The position numbers were made by a program, and so were the translations under genes. From positions 16,685,491 through 16,749,490 of the forward strand of contig JAJEKV010000001.1 of assembly GCA_021234155.1 (NCBI GenBank): 64,000 nucleotides of DNA. Direction: 5' to 3'. Below, one piece after another: positions 38,301-50,520 of this stretch. Source of the DNA: Isoetes taiwanensis. Lineage: Eukaryota; Streptophyta; Lycopodiopsida; Isoetales; Isoetaceae. The notes below the pieces were generated by a model that did not search any database, was not told the DNA's origin, and saw only the letters and a program-made list of their open reading frames with translations. Every line of letters starts with the position of its first letter. The stretch's first letter is position 1.

Positions 38301-38663
38301 GTTCCCCTTGCTCGATATTCTCATTGGCGCTATAGAGCCCGGTCCCAAGTGCAGCGAGACCCGGACTTCGGCCCCAAAGCGTAAGCCTTCACAGAGCGGC
38401 AGCCCACGGGTTTTACGTTTGGGAGGCCCTCCTTGTCAGTGTGGGACTGTAGGTGTCTTGAGAGTGGAGTTGGAATTATTTGGCGGGCCCTTGACCCTAA
38501 AATCCCCTCAGGAGGCTGCTTTGCCCCATTTCCCTCTCCCAAGGCCTGAGGGGCCGGGCCAGGCGCTCCGGAGGAATCGCGTCGACTCTGCCAATGGACT
38601 CGAGAGCGTCGACATTGCCACAGGGACCAAGTTCAGAGTGGCAGAAGACCACCCGAACTCCAA

Positions 38664-38815
38664 GTCCATTGTCCTTCCATCCAGTTATTCTTTGGTCCGG
38701 TGTTTCCATATTTCCATAAACCATTGAGATCCTTCAATTCCATTCCGGGATCATTTTCCGTTCCCGTCCCGGGTCCCGCCATTTGTTCCATTCAGTCACC
38801 CTTGGGAGTTTCTGG
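38664..38815 (+). repeat. replaced segment within one satellite unit
   Basis: In this unit alone, the block that normally carries GTAGCTCACTTCCATCACAC through the GGTAATTTA region is replaced by unrelated, pyrimidine-rich sequence with repeated CCATT/TTCC words. Satellite sequence resumes at GGGCCCATGGTTTG. The unit is correspondingly short: 38117 to about 39128 is 1.01 kb. Confidence 0.6.
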
Positions 38816-41800
38816 TGAAGCATCCGGGCCCATGGTTTGGCAGGATTCTCGGGGCCCGTCTGGAATCTTTTGGACCTTCTAGAAGAGGGGCCTGACGGAG
38901 GATCAGCGGTGGATAAGGGGGCGGGAAGGAGTGGTCGTGCGTCGGCCGAGGCGCTGCGAGGGAAAGAGTGCCGGGAACTTTTGGATCCCCGCCCATCACG
39001 GGGTCCGGGACTCTCCCCCTCACTTGTGAGGATCCCTCCAAGGTCGGCCTGCGTTTGACTTGGGGAAGGGTGCGGCTGGGTTGCCACAGCGGGCTGCCCG
39101 ACGTTCTAGCTCTTAACCAGCAGCCCTGGAGCCTTCTCAAAGGGTAATTCGAAAGGGTGGGCGTGTGCTGGAGATGAATTAGGGATCCCGGCAGCCAAAA
39201 ACCCGGAATTTATTTCGTGCATGCATTAATTGCAATTCACGAATGTCTTGCCACCAAAGCGCCCCCGACTTCTACTTGCCACGCCGGGGAGGAGGAAAGG
39301 CCCAAACTCGCTCACGAGTCAGTTCCCCGCTGCTTGCTCCGTATTCACCGAGGCTGCGCCACCGGCCAGGTCCCAGTGCAACCAGACCAGGACTGCGGCC
39401 CCAAACATGTAAACCCTTCTGAGCACGGCAGCCCGCGGGGTTTGCGTTTCGGAGGCCCTCTCGCCCCCGGGCCGGCGGGACCTTGCGGCGCGTGTCTTGA
39501 AGGTGGGTGGGGTGTGGCCTTGAGCCTTGGACCCTAAACCTCCGGTGCTGCTTGCCCCAAATTTCCTCTCCCCCAAGGCCGAGGGACCCGGTTGAGGCGA
39601 CCTCCCTCTCTGAGTCAGCGATCGGCTACGCCAATGGACCAGGCGTCGACATTGCCACAGGGACCCAGGATTACAAAGTGGCTTGAAGACCACCCGAACT
39701 CAAGAAGCGCCAAAGTAGCTCACTTCCATCACACTTTCAGTAGTCCCGGTGGCCTAGGATGTGCATGCGGGGATCGCCCGTAGGTGGAGGCGTGGAGATG
39801 TTTCAGCCTTCTTCGCCAAAACCGGCCAGATCTAACTTGCTCCCCTAGGGTGAATTTAGCTATTCAGGACCCCGATTTAAGGAGTCTGCCATTCACGGGA
39901 GCATCCTGGGTGCGAGCGACAAAGCTTGATGCTTGCGGTTTCTGGTAGACATCGGGGCCGCCCAGCGGTTTAGCAAGGATTCTCAGGACCCGATCTGGAA
40001 TCTTTTGGACCTTCACAGAAGAGGGAGCCTGAGCGGAGGATCCAGCAGTGGGATAGGGGCCCAGACTCAGGAGGAGTGGTCGTGCCCGTCTGACCCAGCC
40101 ACAGGGGGCGGCCCGGGAAGAGGCGCCTCGGGGAGCTTTTGAATCCAGCCTCACGGGTGGGACTCTCCCCTCTTGTGAGGGATCCCTCCAAGGTCTGGCC
40201 CCTGGTTTGACTTGAAAGAAGGGGAAGGAGTGGTGCAGCTCGGGTGCCACTGCTTGAGGCTGCCCGGCCGTTCTATCTTAACCGCTGACCCACCGGGCCT
40301 TCTCCGAAAATTAGAAGGGTAGGTAGGTGTCTTTGGAGATGAATTAGGGATCGGCGGCAAAAAGCAGGAATTTATTTTACGTGCAATGCATTAATTTAAA
40401 TTCTGAATGTCTTGCCACCCTTTACCAGCCCGACTTCTACTTGCCCACGCCGGAGGAGGAAAGGCCCGAGCCTAAAGCTCCGTCCGGTTCCCCTTTGCTT
40501 TCCAGAGTATTCGGTACTGGCGCTTCTCGGCGAGGTCCCAAAGTGCAGCGGACCGGTTCATTTAAAACGTAAACCCTTCACAGAGCACGGCAGCCCACGA
40601 GGGGTTTCGTTTGGGAGGCCCTCTCGCCCTGTCGGTCCGGTAGGACGCTGGCGGGTGTCTTGTGAAGTGGAGTTGGGGTGTTGGCCGGGCCTTGGACCCA
40701 CAAAATCCTCAGGGCTGCTTGCTAAATTTCCTCTCCCAGGCCACAGGGAGACGGTGCGAGGGCGACCTCAGCTCTCGGGTCGCTGATCGACTGCCAATGG
40801 ACTCGGAGAGCGATGGAGCATTGCCCCAGGGGACCAAGTTAAAGTGGCGGAAGACCACCCGAACTCCAAGAAGCGCCAAAGTAGCTCACTTCCATCACAC
40901 TCGTAGTCAATTAGCTAGGATGTGCATGCGGGATCTTGTCGTGGAGGCGTGAGTGTTGTTTCCCTTCTTCGCCAAAACCGGTGATCTAACTTGCTCCCTA
41001 GGAGGTATTTAGCCATTCCGGACGATTTGGCAGTCTATTGCCATTCGGAGCATCCGGTGCGAGCGACAAAAGCTTGATGCTTGGTTCTACAGAGTCAGAC
41101 ATCGGGGCCCTTTGACAAGTTCTCCTGGGACCCGATCACGGAGTCTTTTGGACCTCGAAGAGGGGCCTGACGGAGGATCAGCGGTGGGATAGGCAGGGCT
41201 CGGGGAGGAGCAGGTCGTGGCGATGCCCGTGAGGCCCGGCTGCCCAGGAAGAGGCTGCCTGGGAACTTTTGGATCCCTAGCCTCACGGGGTGGACTCTCC
41301 CCTCTTGTGAGGATCCACCTGCAGAGTCCTAGCCCCTCGTTTGACTTGAGGGAAGGTGCAGCTGGTTGCCCTGTGGCAGAAATTTTGCTTAGGCAAATTA
41401 CATCTTAACAGCTGGCTGAACCTTCTCGAAAATTCCGAGAATTGGGCCGTGTCTTTGGAGATGAATTAGGGATCCGTGGCAAGGAATTTATTTTTGCCGT
41501 TAATCGTTAATTGCGAATTCTGAATGTGCTACCCTTTGCAAAGCCCCCGACTTCTACTTGCCACATCAGGGAGGGAGAAAGGTGAAACTTCCGCTCGTCA
41601 GTTCCCCTTGCTCACATACAATTACAGGCTGCGCTTCGGCCAGTCGAAGTGCAGCAGGGCCGGGACTTCGGCCCCAAAGCGTAAGCCAGCTTCTAGGCAC
41701 GGCAGCCCGCTGGGGTTCGTTTGGGAGGCCCTCTCCCTTGTCAGATTGGCCGGGGACGCTTGGCGTGTCTTGAAGTATGGGATTGGGGTGTTGGCCTTGG

Positions 41801-44800
41801 TAGCCGGACCCTAAAATCCCTCAGCACACCCCAAATTTCCTCTCCCAAGGCCACGAGGGGCCGGGCCGAGGCGACCTCCGGCTCTCGGAGTCGCGTCCCG
41901 ACTGCCAATGGACCGAGCGTGCGACATTGCCACAGGGGACCAAGTTAAAAGTGGCGAGGAAGACCACCCAGAACTCCAAGAGCCAAAGTAGCTCACTTCC
42001 ATCACACTCGTAGTCAATTGGCCTAGGATGTGCATGCGGGGATATATGCGTGGAGGCGTGTGAAGTGTTTCCCGCTTTCTTTAAAACAGCCAGTCTAACT
42101 TGCTCCCTAGGGTAATTTAGCCATTCGGTTGATTTGGCGGGAATCTGTTACCATTAGAATCCCAGGATGCGAGCGACAAAGCGATCTTGAGTTTTACCTA
42201 CCAAGAGGTAGACATCGGGGCGCCCAGCGGTTTTAGCAAGTTCTCGGACCCGATCTGGGAATCTTTGGACCTTCCAGAAGGGCCCCTGAGCCGGAGGATC
42301 CAGCAGTGGGATAAGGGGCTGGGGCTCACGGAGGGTGGTCTCGTCCATGTCCCAAACCCAGGGGGAGGCCGGCCCGAGGAAGAGGCTGCCTCGGGGAGCA
42401 GGATCCACGCCTCCTGGGGTCCGGACTCTCCCCTCTTGGCTGGGATCTCCCAAAGGTCCCTGGCACTCGTTTGACTTGGGGAAGGGTGCCGAAGCTCAGT
42501 TGCCCTGCAGCGGAGCTGCTGACGGTCTAATCTTAACCCTTTGACCTAGACCTTCCGAAAATTCCCGAAAGAATTGGGCCATATTGCTGGAGATGAATTA
42601 GGGATCCAGCTGGCCGAAGCGGAATTTATTTTAGTGCAATGCATTGTTAGAATTTCACGAATGTCTTGCCCTTTACAAAGCCCAGGCCTACTGCCCACAT
42701 GAGGAGGAGGAAAAGGTAAACTCATCAAAAATTGAGTTCCCCTTGCTTTCCGGTATTCACAGAACGCTGCTTCTCGGCCCAGGAGTCCCAAGTGCAACCG
42801 GACCGGGACTGGGCCCCAAAGCGTAAACCCTTCTAGAAATTTTGGCAGCCCACCCGGGGTTTACTGCGTTTAGGAGGCCCTCTCCCAATGGGGTCGGCCG
42901 GGACCTTCTTGTAGGTGTCTTGAAGATGAGTTGGGGTGTTGGCGGACCCCTAAAATCCCTCGGTGCTTGCCCCAATTTCCTCTCCCCAAGGCCTGAGGGG
43001 CCCGGGCCGAGGCTGACCTCCCCCTCTCACGAGGTCCTTGACTCTGCCAATGGACTCGAGCGTCGACATTGCCACAGGGACCAAGTTAAGTGGCCAGAGA
43101 CCACCAAGACTCCAAGAAGCGCCAAAGTGGCTCACTTCCATCACCTCGTAGTCAATTGGCCTAGGATGTGCATGGGATCTCTTTATGGAGTGGAGGCGTG
43201 AAGTGTTTCAGCCCTACTAGCAAAACCCGGCCAGTCTAACTTGCTCACAGGTAATTCCCATGCATTAGGAACCCGATTTGGCGAGGTCTATTTGCCATTC
43301 CAGGAGCATCCCGGTGCGAGCGACCATGATCACGGGGTTTCTACAAAGGCATCCCGGGGCCTTCCCGTTTGATAGTTCCTACAGGACCCGATGGAATCTT
43401 TGGACCTTCGAGGCCACGAGCGAGGAGAGATCAGCAGTGGGATAGAGGCCCAGGAGCTCAGGGAGGTGGTCGATAGCGTCACGACCCGGCGGGGAAGCCT
43501 TGGCCTGAGGAAGAGCACCTCGGGGAACTTTTGAGATCCCGCCTCACAGGGGTCAGGACTCTCCCTGCCGCTGAGAGGGATCACACGCAAGATCTGGCCT
43601 CGTTTGACTTGGGGAGGGTGCATTTCGGTACGCCACCTGTGAGAACACCCCTGAAGCCCAGTTCTAATGCTAACCCTGACCTAGACCTTCTCAGAATTAG
43701 AAATTAGGTAGTGTCTTTGGAGATGAATTAAAGGATACGGCAAAAGCCCGGGAATTTATTTTAGATTACACGGTGCATTAATTGGAATTTAGAATCATAC
43801 TTAGCACCAAAAAATTTTAGACTTCTACGCACGCCGAGGGAGGAGGAAAGGGGCCCAAACTTCAGCTCGTCGGTTCCCTTGCTCAGTATTCTCGACTGTT
43901 TGCACTTCTGGTGGGAGTCCCAAGTTACCTTGAGACCCGGGACTTCGGCCCCAAAGCGTAAACCCTTCTAGAGGCACGGCAGCCCGGGGTTTGGAACAGG
44001 AGGCTCCCTCTCCCCTTGTCGGTCCCGGCCGGGGACCTTGTGAGTGTCTTGAAGATGGAGTTGGGGGTGTTGGCCTTGAGCGGGCCTAAAATCCCACTGG
44101 GGCTGCTTTGTTTCCTCTCCCGAGGCCACGGGGGCCGGACGGCTGACCTCCCTCTCCGGTCAGCGATCTGACTGCGCCAATGGACTCGAGAGCATTCATT
44201 GCCACAGGGACCAAGTTAGTGGCAGAAGACCCACCAGACACCCAAAGAAGCGCCAAAGTAGCTCACTTCCATCCCTTTCAAGTAGTCAATTGGCCTAGGA
44301 TGTGCATCGCGAGGGATAATAGGTGGAGGCGTGGTATTTCCGCTTCTTTGCGCCAAAACCGGTAGTCTAGCATCTAGGACATTTCGCCATTCGACGATTT
44401 GGCGAGGTCTATTTGCCATTCGGAGCATCGGTGCGAGCGACAAAAGCAGAGTACGGTTTCTACAAAGCCGGAGCATCGGGGGCGCCCAGCGGTTGCGACA
44501 AGTTCTCAGGACCCGATCGGAATCTTTTGGACCTTCCGAAGAGGGGCCACGAGCGGAGGATCAGCGGTGGGATAGGGGCGGGGCGCTCGGAGGTGGTCAT
44601 TAAGCGATGCGACCGGGGAAGCCTTGTACCCGGAAGGGGGCTGCCTCGGGGAACTTTGGATCCGCCTCACGAGTCCTGGGACTCTCCCCTAACGTGAGGG
44701 ATCACAGGGTTTGGCCTCGCGTTTGACTTGGGGAAGGGTGCGGCTGGTTTACAGCGAGAGTGCGCTGGCGGCCGGATTCTATGCTAACCTTTGACCTAGA

Positions 44801-45756
44801 CCCAGCTACTCGAAAATTCCGAAAAGTGGGCCGTGTCTTTGGGGAGATGGGAGCTAGGAGTCGTGGCAAAACGAATTTATTTTTAGGTGCAATGCATTAA
44901 TTGCGAATTCTGAATGTCTTGCCAACTGCCAGCGCCCCAGAACTTCTACTTGCCACATCGGGGAGGAGGAAGGCCCAAGCTTCCATCCGTCCGGTTCCCT
45001 TGCTTTCAAGTATTCACCGAGAACGACTTCGGCCAGGTCCCAGGGTGCAGCGGACGGGACTTCGGCCCCAAAGCATTAAGCCAGCTACAGAGGCACGGCA
45101 GCTACGGGGTTTTGCGTTTGGGAGGCCCTCTCCTTGTGAGACCGGCGGGACCTTGCCCGTTGTCTTGAGTAGGTTGGGGTGTTGTTGGCAGCGAGGCGGA
45201 CCTAAAATCCCCTCGGAGGCTGCTTGCCCAAATTTCCCTCTCCCCAAGGCCGGGGCCGGACGAGGCGACCTCAAGCTCTCGGTCAGCGTCGACTCACGCC
45301 AATGGACTGGAAACGTCGACATTGCCACAGGGGACCAAGTTCCGTGGCGAGGAAGACCACCCGAACTCAGAAGCGCCAAAGTAGCTCGCTTTTACATCAC
45401 CTCGTAATCCGATTGGCCTAGGATGTGCATGCGGGATCTTGTCGTGGTGAGTGTTTCGCTGCTAGCAAAACCGGCCCAGTCTAACTTGCTCCCTAGGGTA
45501 ATTTCGCCATTCGGACCCGGTTGGCGGGGTCTGTTGCCCATTCGGAGCATCCCGGTGCGAGCGACAAAAGCAGTCACGGTTTCTACAAGAGCCTTCGGGG
45601 CCCGTAGGACAGCAAGTTCTCTAGGACACGTCTGGAATCTTTTGGACCTTCCGAAGGGGCCCACGAGCGGAGGATCCGCGGTCGGATAGGGGCGGGCTCG
45701 GGAAGGTGGTCGTGAAAGCGTGCGGCCAGGGGGCTTGTGCGCGAGGAAGAGGGGGT

Positions 45757-46335
45757 NNNNNNNNNNNNNNNNNNNNNNNNNNNNNNNNNNNNNNNNNNNN
45801 NNNNNNNNNNNNNNNNNNNNNNNNNNNNNNNNNNNNNNNNNNNNNNNNNNNNNNNNNNNNNNNNNNNNNNNNNNNNNNNNNNNNNNNNNNNNNNNNNNNN
45901 NNNNNNNNNNNNNNNNNNNNNNNNNNNNNNNNNNNNNNNNNNNNNNNNNNNNNNNNNNNNNNNNNNNNNNNNNNNNNNNNNNNNNNNNNNNNNNNNNNNN
46001 NNNNNNNNNNNNNNNNNNNNNNNNNNNNNNNNNNNNNNNNNNNNNNNNNNNNNNNNNNNNNNNNNNNNNNNNNNNNNNNNNNNNNNNNNNNNNNNNNNNN
46101 NNNNNNNNNNNNNNNNNNNNNNNNNNNNNNNNNNNNNNNNNNNNNNNNNNNNNNNNNNNNNNNNNNNNNNNNNNNNNNNNNNNNNNNNNNNNNNNNNNNN
46201 NNNNNNNNNNNNNNNNNNNNNNNNNNNNNNNNNNNNNNNNNNNNNNNNNNNNNNNNNNNNNNNNNNNNNNNNNNNNNNNNNNNNNNNNNNNNNNNNNNNN
46301 NNNNNNNNNNNNNNNNNNNNNNNNNNNNNNNNNNN
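45757..46335. other. assembly gap (579 N)
   Basis: Undetermined bases inside the array, between satellite units. Landmark spacing across it is 2.51 kb, more than two normal units, so the estimated gap size does not fit the repeat period. The right edge resumes with about 30 bases not obviously satellite (TTGGTATGCTTCG) before GGAGGAGGAAAGGCCC. Confidence 0.95.
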
Positions 46336-48664
46336 TTGGTATGCTTCGTTCAGTTACGTATTGCTTTCTCGGAGGAGGAAAGGCCCAAACTCCATCCGTC
46401 CCGATTCCCCTTTGCTGCGTATTCTCGGCTTATAGCTGCCGGCGGGTCCCAGTGCAACAGACCCGGGGACTTCGGCCCCAAAACGTAAACCCAGCTAGAG
46501 CTGGCAGCCTGGCGGGGTTTTACGTTTAGGAGGCCTCTCCTTGTCCGGTCAGTAGGGACCTTAGCGCGTGTCTTGGAAGATGGAGTTGGGGTGTTGGCCT
46601 TGAGCCTTGGACCCTAAATCCCCTCCGGAGGCTGCTTTTAAATTTCCTCTCACGGGCCACAGGGGCCGGACGGGCGACCTCCCTCGAATCGCTGATCGAC
46701 TCGCCAATGGACTGGAGCGTCGACATTGCCACCAGGGACCAAGTTAAAGTGGCGGGAAGACCACCCGAACTCCAAGAGCGCCAGTAGCTCACTTCCATCA
46801 CGCACCAAGTAGTGGGTTAACAGGATGGCGAAATGCGGGGATCATGCGTGGAGGCATTGAGTGTTTCGCTACTTAAAAGCCAGGCGTCTGCTTGCTCCCT
46901 AGGGTAATTTAGCCATTCAGGACTGATTTGGCGGGGTCTATTTGCCATTCCGGAGCATCCAGGTGCGACGACAAAGCAGTCTGCGGTTTCTACAAAGGCC
47001 CATCCCAGGGGCCGGTTGACAAGTTCTCGGGACCGTCGGAATCTTTTGGACCTTCGAAGAGGGGCCTGAGCGGAGGATCAGCGGTCGGATAGAGGCCCAG
47101 GAGCTCACGGGAGAGTGGTCGATAGCGTCGCGACCCAGGGAGGCCGAGGAAGAGTGCTTGCCGGGAACTTTGGATCAGCCTCACGGGGTCAGGACTCTCC
47201 CTTGTAGGGGATCCACGGAGTCAGCCTCGTTTGACTTGGGGAAGGTGCGGCTCGGCTGCCACCGCAGCAGAGGCTGCCCAGGCCGTTCTAATGCCCCAAC
47301 CCTTTGACTGAGCCTTCTCAGAAGATTAGAAGGGGTGGTGTCTTTGGAGATGAATTAGGGATCATTGTAAAAGCGAGATTTATTTTCGTCGCGATGCATT
47401 AATTGCGAATTCTGGTGTCTTACCCTTTACCAGCCCGGCTTCTACTTGCCACATCGGGGAGGAGGAAAGGCCCAAACTCCGCTCCGTCGGTTCCCTTGCT
47501 CATTATTCTCGGCTGCTTCGGCCGGGTCGGTATGAGACCGGGGACTCGGCCCCAAAGCGTAAACCCTTCTAGAGGCACGGCAGCCCACGGGGTTTCGTTT
47601 GGGAGGCTCTCTCCTTATCGGTCAGTAGGGACCTTTAGTGTCTTGAAGATGGAGTTGGTGTTGGCCTTGAAGCGGACCCTAAAATCCCTCCGGTGTTTAG
47701 CGCCCCAAATTTCCTCTCCCCAAGGCCTGCAGGGACGGACGGTGACCTCCCTCTCTGGGAATCGCTGATCGACTCTGCCAATGGACTCGAGCGTCGACAT
47801 TGCTACAGGGACCAAGTTCGTGTGAAGACCACGAACTCAAGAAGCCAAAGTAGCTCACTTCCATCACCTCGTGAATCCCGATTGGCCTAGGATGTGCATG
47901 GGATCTTGTATCGTGGAGGCGTGAGTGTTTCCTTCTTCATAAAGCCGTAGTGTAACTTGCTCCTAAGTGAATTTGCCATTCAGGACGATTTGGCGGGGTC
48001 TATTTGCCATTCCGGAGCATCCGGTGCCCGGCGACAAAACAGTCTTGGTTTCTACAAAGGCGTAGACATCGGGGCCCAGCGGTTTGACAAGTTCTCGGGA
48101 CCCGATCTGGAATCTTTTGGACCCAACCCTAAGAAGAGGGGCCTGAGCGGAGGAATCCAGCGGTCGGATAGGGAGCCGGCTCGGGAGGTGGTCGATGCGT
48201 GCAGCCACGAGGGCGCTGCCGGGGAAGAGCGCCTCGGGGAACTTTTGGATCCGCTCACGAGATGGGACTCTCCACCTCTTGTGAGGGATCACGCAAAGGT
48301 CAGCTCGTTTGACTTGGGGAAGGTGCATTTCGTTTGCCACAGCGGGCTGCCCGGCCGTTCATCACTAACCCTTTATTTTCGTTATTCTCCGAAAATTCCG
48401 AAGATTGGAATTATTGCTGGAGATGGATTAGGGATCGGCCAAAAGCGAGATTTATTTTTACGTGCAATGCATTAATTGCGAATTCTGAATATCTTGCCAC
48501 TGCCAAAGCCCCGGAGCTTCTGCTTGCCACATGGAGGAGAAGGCCCAAACTCCGCTCGCGTCGGTTCCCCTTGCTCGTATTCACCGAACGGCAGCACCAC
48601 CGGCCAGTCCAAATTACAGCGGACGGGACCATTTAAAGCAGTAAACCCTTCTAGAGCACGGCAA

Positions 48665-49509
48665 CAAATTAATTGCCGTGGCGGTCACATTCATATGGAC
48701 TCATTATGGAGTTAATGCGAGTGAATATCGAACTCAAAATTCAAGGTGAGGCGTCGTTGAACCAAGTGTAATCCAAAACCCTTAGCGTTAATCTATGAAG
48801 AGGTACGCAGCCATATATCGAAGTTGTATGTGATCATGCTGCAGTATGGCAAATCAAAGAAGCTCTTCTTGCAGCTTGCATGGTGTAGCTGGGCATGCCT
48901 TGTGTAGATTGTATCGCGGAAGAGCAACTTTGGTGAGCCATATGTTTTGCCTTCCCTTTCTGATCATGGTGAAGTGATTGGCAAGCGGTTTAGTATGAAA
49001 GTATGCAAGTGAAGCTCAATGGTGCACAAGTCGGTTTATTCTAAAGTGGATGAATGTGAGGATGGAGAGAAATCTAAGTGGATAGATAAAGAAGGATAGA
49101 TAAAATACATAAGTAAATCATTGCCAATAGTGCTCCATTATTATACGCTCGGATGTGTTAGTTCATTGGAAGCAATACCCCAGAATCATTATCTGAGTTG
49201 CCTCCTCCCCATCATCATTTCCATTTTGATGCAATTCCCCAACTATCATTCTCCACGTTCCTTGTTATACGTATCATTGTTACCAACTAGCATCATGTTG
49301 GTTCCTCCCCATCGATATTCCGAGTTTCAATGATGTTCAATGCTTTAAAATCTGACTAAAGGGCCACGAGAACATTTCTATGCATTCTACCTCGAGAAAG
49401 ACTGATCTCTATCTTTATTAATGGTTTGATTCCTTTTTATATGTAGTTCTGAAGGAAGATGCAATGCATACTTATCTTGAGGAGGATGTTTTGCAGGGCG
49501 TTTAACAAA
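48665..49509 (+). other. post-satellite segment, coding-like but unassigned
   Basis: The satellite stops abruptly and AT-rich DNA resumes. One copy of the CACTA motif (CGTCGTTGAAC) lies near 48752. Pieces such as PYIEVVCDHAAVWQIKEALL and SDHGEVIGKRFSMKVCK look coding but stops intervene. The segment may be an upstream part of the Argonaute relic that follows. I cannot place it. Confidence 0.3.
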
Positions 49510-50270
49510 GCTGTTTTACATCGAGACGTTGGAGTTGTTAATCGATTAATAGTTCCTCCCGTAATATAAATGATGATTACTTGACAGATGTGGCGAGAAT
49601 TAATGCCAAGGTAACTCACTTGGTACCTTAATGGCTCCCACTGTTCATTGGTGAAGACTTACTTTGGCATAGTGTGGAGGATATAATCACGATGTTATGT
49701 CGATGGAATTTCGTCGTGGTCTTCCAAAGGTCGGGGCCAGCGCTATATTATCTTTGGAATGGATGTGTCACATGGGCCCCATTCTGCGTCAAATTCACCA
49801 TCAATTGCAATTGTAAAGTTGAGCTGTGTGTGCACTTGACATTTCAAATTTCATTCATTGAATTTCTATTTTAACTTGCGGTGATGGGCTCTGGTTAATA
49901 GCGATATCGAGTTTAGCCGCGGGTCAAAACACAATCCGAAAATGTGGAAACTATGAATCGTTGTCTGAAAAGAACCTTACGAGGCATGATTAAGTAACAT
50001 AAATAACTTTTCAATCGATATTGAAAAGGATAATTAACTTTGCTTGTAGGGGAATTGTTGAAAGGGTTTGCGAGGCTCGGTAAGTATAGGAACAAAGCAG
50101 GTTGCCTCACGGCTTGTTGTTGTATTCAGGTTCCTACCTTATGGCTATATATGTAAGTTCTCTCGGCTTTCGGGTTCAATTTTAATAGAATTTTATTGTA
50201 TTGTGGACTTGAAGGGGATGGTGTCCGTGATCGGTTGCAAGTGTTCTTAATGTAGGGTTAGCAGCTTAAT
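49510..50270 (+). pseudogene. Argonaute (AGO4-clade) MID/PIWI fragment, decayed
   Basis: The plus strand shows Argonaute motifs in the right order but in several frames: RDVGVVNRLIVPP (about 49528), INDDYLTDVARINAKV (about 49567-49612), YIIFGMDVSHGP (49745-49780) followed by SPSIAIV (about 49797), a second exon-like piece reading WLIARYR or PRVKTQSENVE (49895-49945), and GDGVRDRLQVFL (about 50215-50250). Family counterparts are 'GVV.QC..P..VNDQYLTNV..KINAK', 'P.IIFGMDVSHG.PG....PSIAAVV', 'WPLISRYRA.VRTQ' and 'RDGVSE.QF.QVL'. GMDVSHG, where other plant Argonautes read GADVTHP, points to the AGO4/6/9 clade. Those proteins bind 24-nt siRNAs and guide RNA-directed DNA methylation. PIWI carries the slicer triad; its first Asp is the D of GMD. 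Stops and frame changes make the fragment non-functional. Its place inside the CACTA element, just after the satellite, suggests capture. Confidence 0.6.
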
Positions 50271-50394
50271 CACGAAATGGTGTTAATGCGAGATGTTGGT
50301 TTAGAAATGCGATTTTGAAATGTTTAATAAATTGATTTTTGCAGGAGATGATGATGTTTAAAGGGCCGCGTGGGTTGCAACACAAAGAGCGTGC

Positions 50395-50520
50395 GTTATA
50401 GGCGTCGTTTAGCGGCTATGGCCGGGCGTGGTTAAACGACCTCACTGACGTCGTTCAGCGACATACGTAACTTTTTATCGAGGAAAACAGAGCCGGCTTT
50501 TTAGCGCCCTAGTTTTGGTT
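50395..50520 (+). promoter_or_regulatory. second internal motif cluster
   Basis: CG-rich DNA with motif copies CGTCGTTTAGCGGC (50403) and CGTCGTTCAGCG (50449) and a reversed GGTTAAACGAC (about 50430). Like the cluster at 14617 it precedes a new coding-like block, so it may be the promoter region of a second element gene. This is inference from position and motif content. Confidence 0.3.

Larger units (their letters stand above)
21581..48664 (+). repeat. 27-kb satellite array, about 24 units of about 1.1 kb
   Basis: Each unit contains, in order: CCTTTGACCTAGACCTTCTC, GGAGATGAATTAGGGATC, GTGCAATGCATTAATT, GACTTCTACTTGCCACATC, GGCCCCAAAGCGTAAACCC, CTTGAAGTGGAGTTGGGGTG, AAATTTCCTCTCCCCAAGGC, GTAGCTCACTTCCATCACAC, TTGGCCTAGGATGTGCATG, GGAATCTTTTGGACCTTC and TCGTTTGACTTGGGGAAGG. 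The GACCTAGAC landmark falls near 21599, 23619, 24731, 25832, 26954, 28046, 29161, 30341, 31438, 32557, 33693, 34789, 35897, 37008, 38117, 39128, 40287, 41417, 42543, 43678, 44793, 47306 and 48374; one more unit is lost in a gap. Spacing is mostly 1.09-1.14 kb, always head to tail. The array is strikingly GC-rich against AT-rich surroundings. Many frames are open but none is conserved between units, so I see no gene. The last unit is cut about 290 bases in. Confidence 0.95.

Noticed and set aside
45706..46529. Three long open frames (232-269 codons) crossing the gap
   Set aside because: They are mostly undetermined bases; the readable parts are satellite sequence with no conserved frame.
21581..48664. 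The array as ribosomal intergenic spacer repeats or a CRISPR array
   Set aside because: No rRNA gene flanks it, units are about 1.1 kb without spacers, and the context is a plant transposon.
49660..49735. YFGIV.EDII...WNFVVVF as a DUF4216 transposase remnant
   Set aside because: The resemblance is short, and the same bases fall between stronger Argonaute motifs on both sides.
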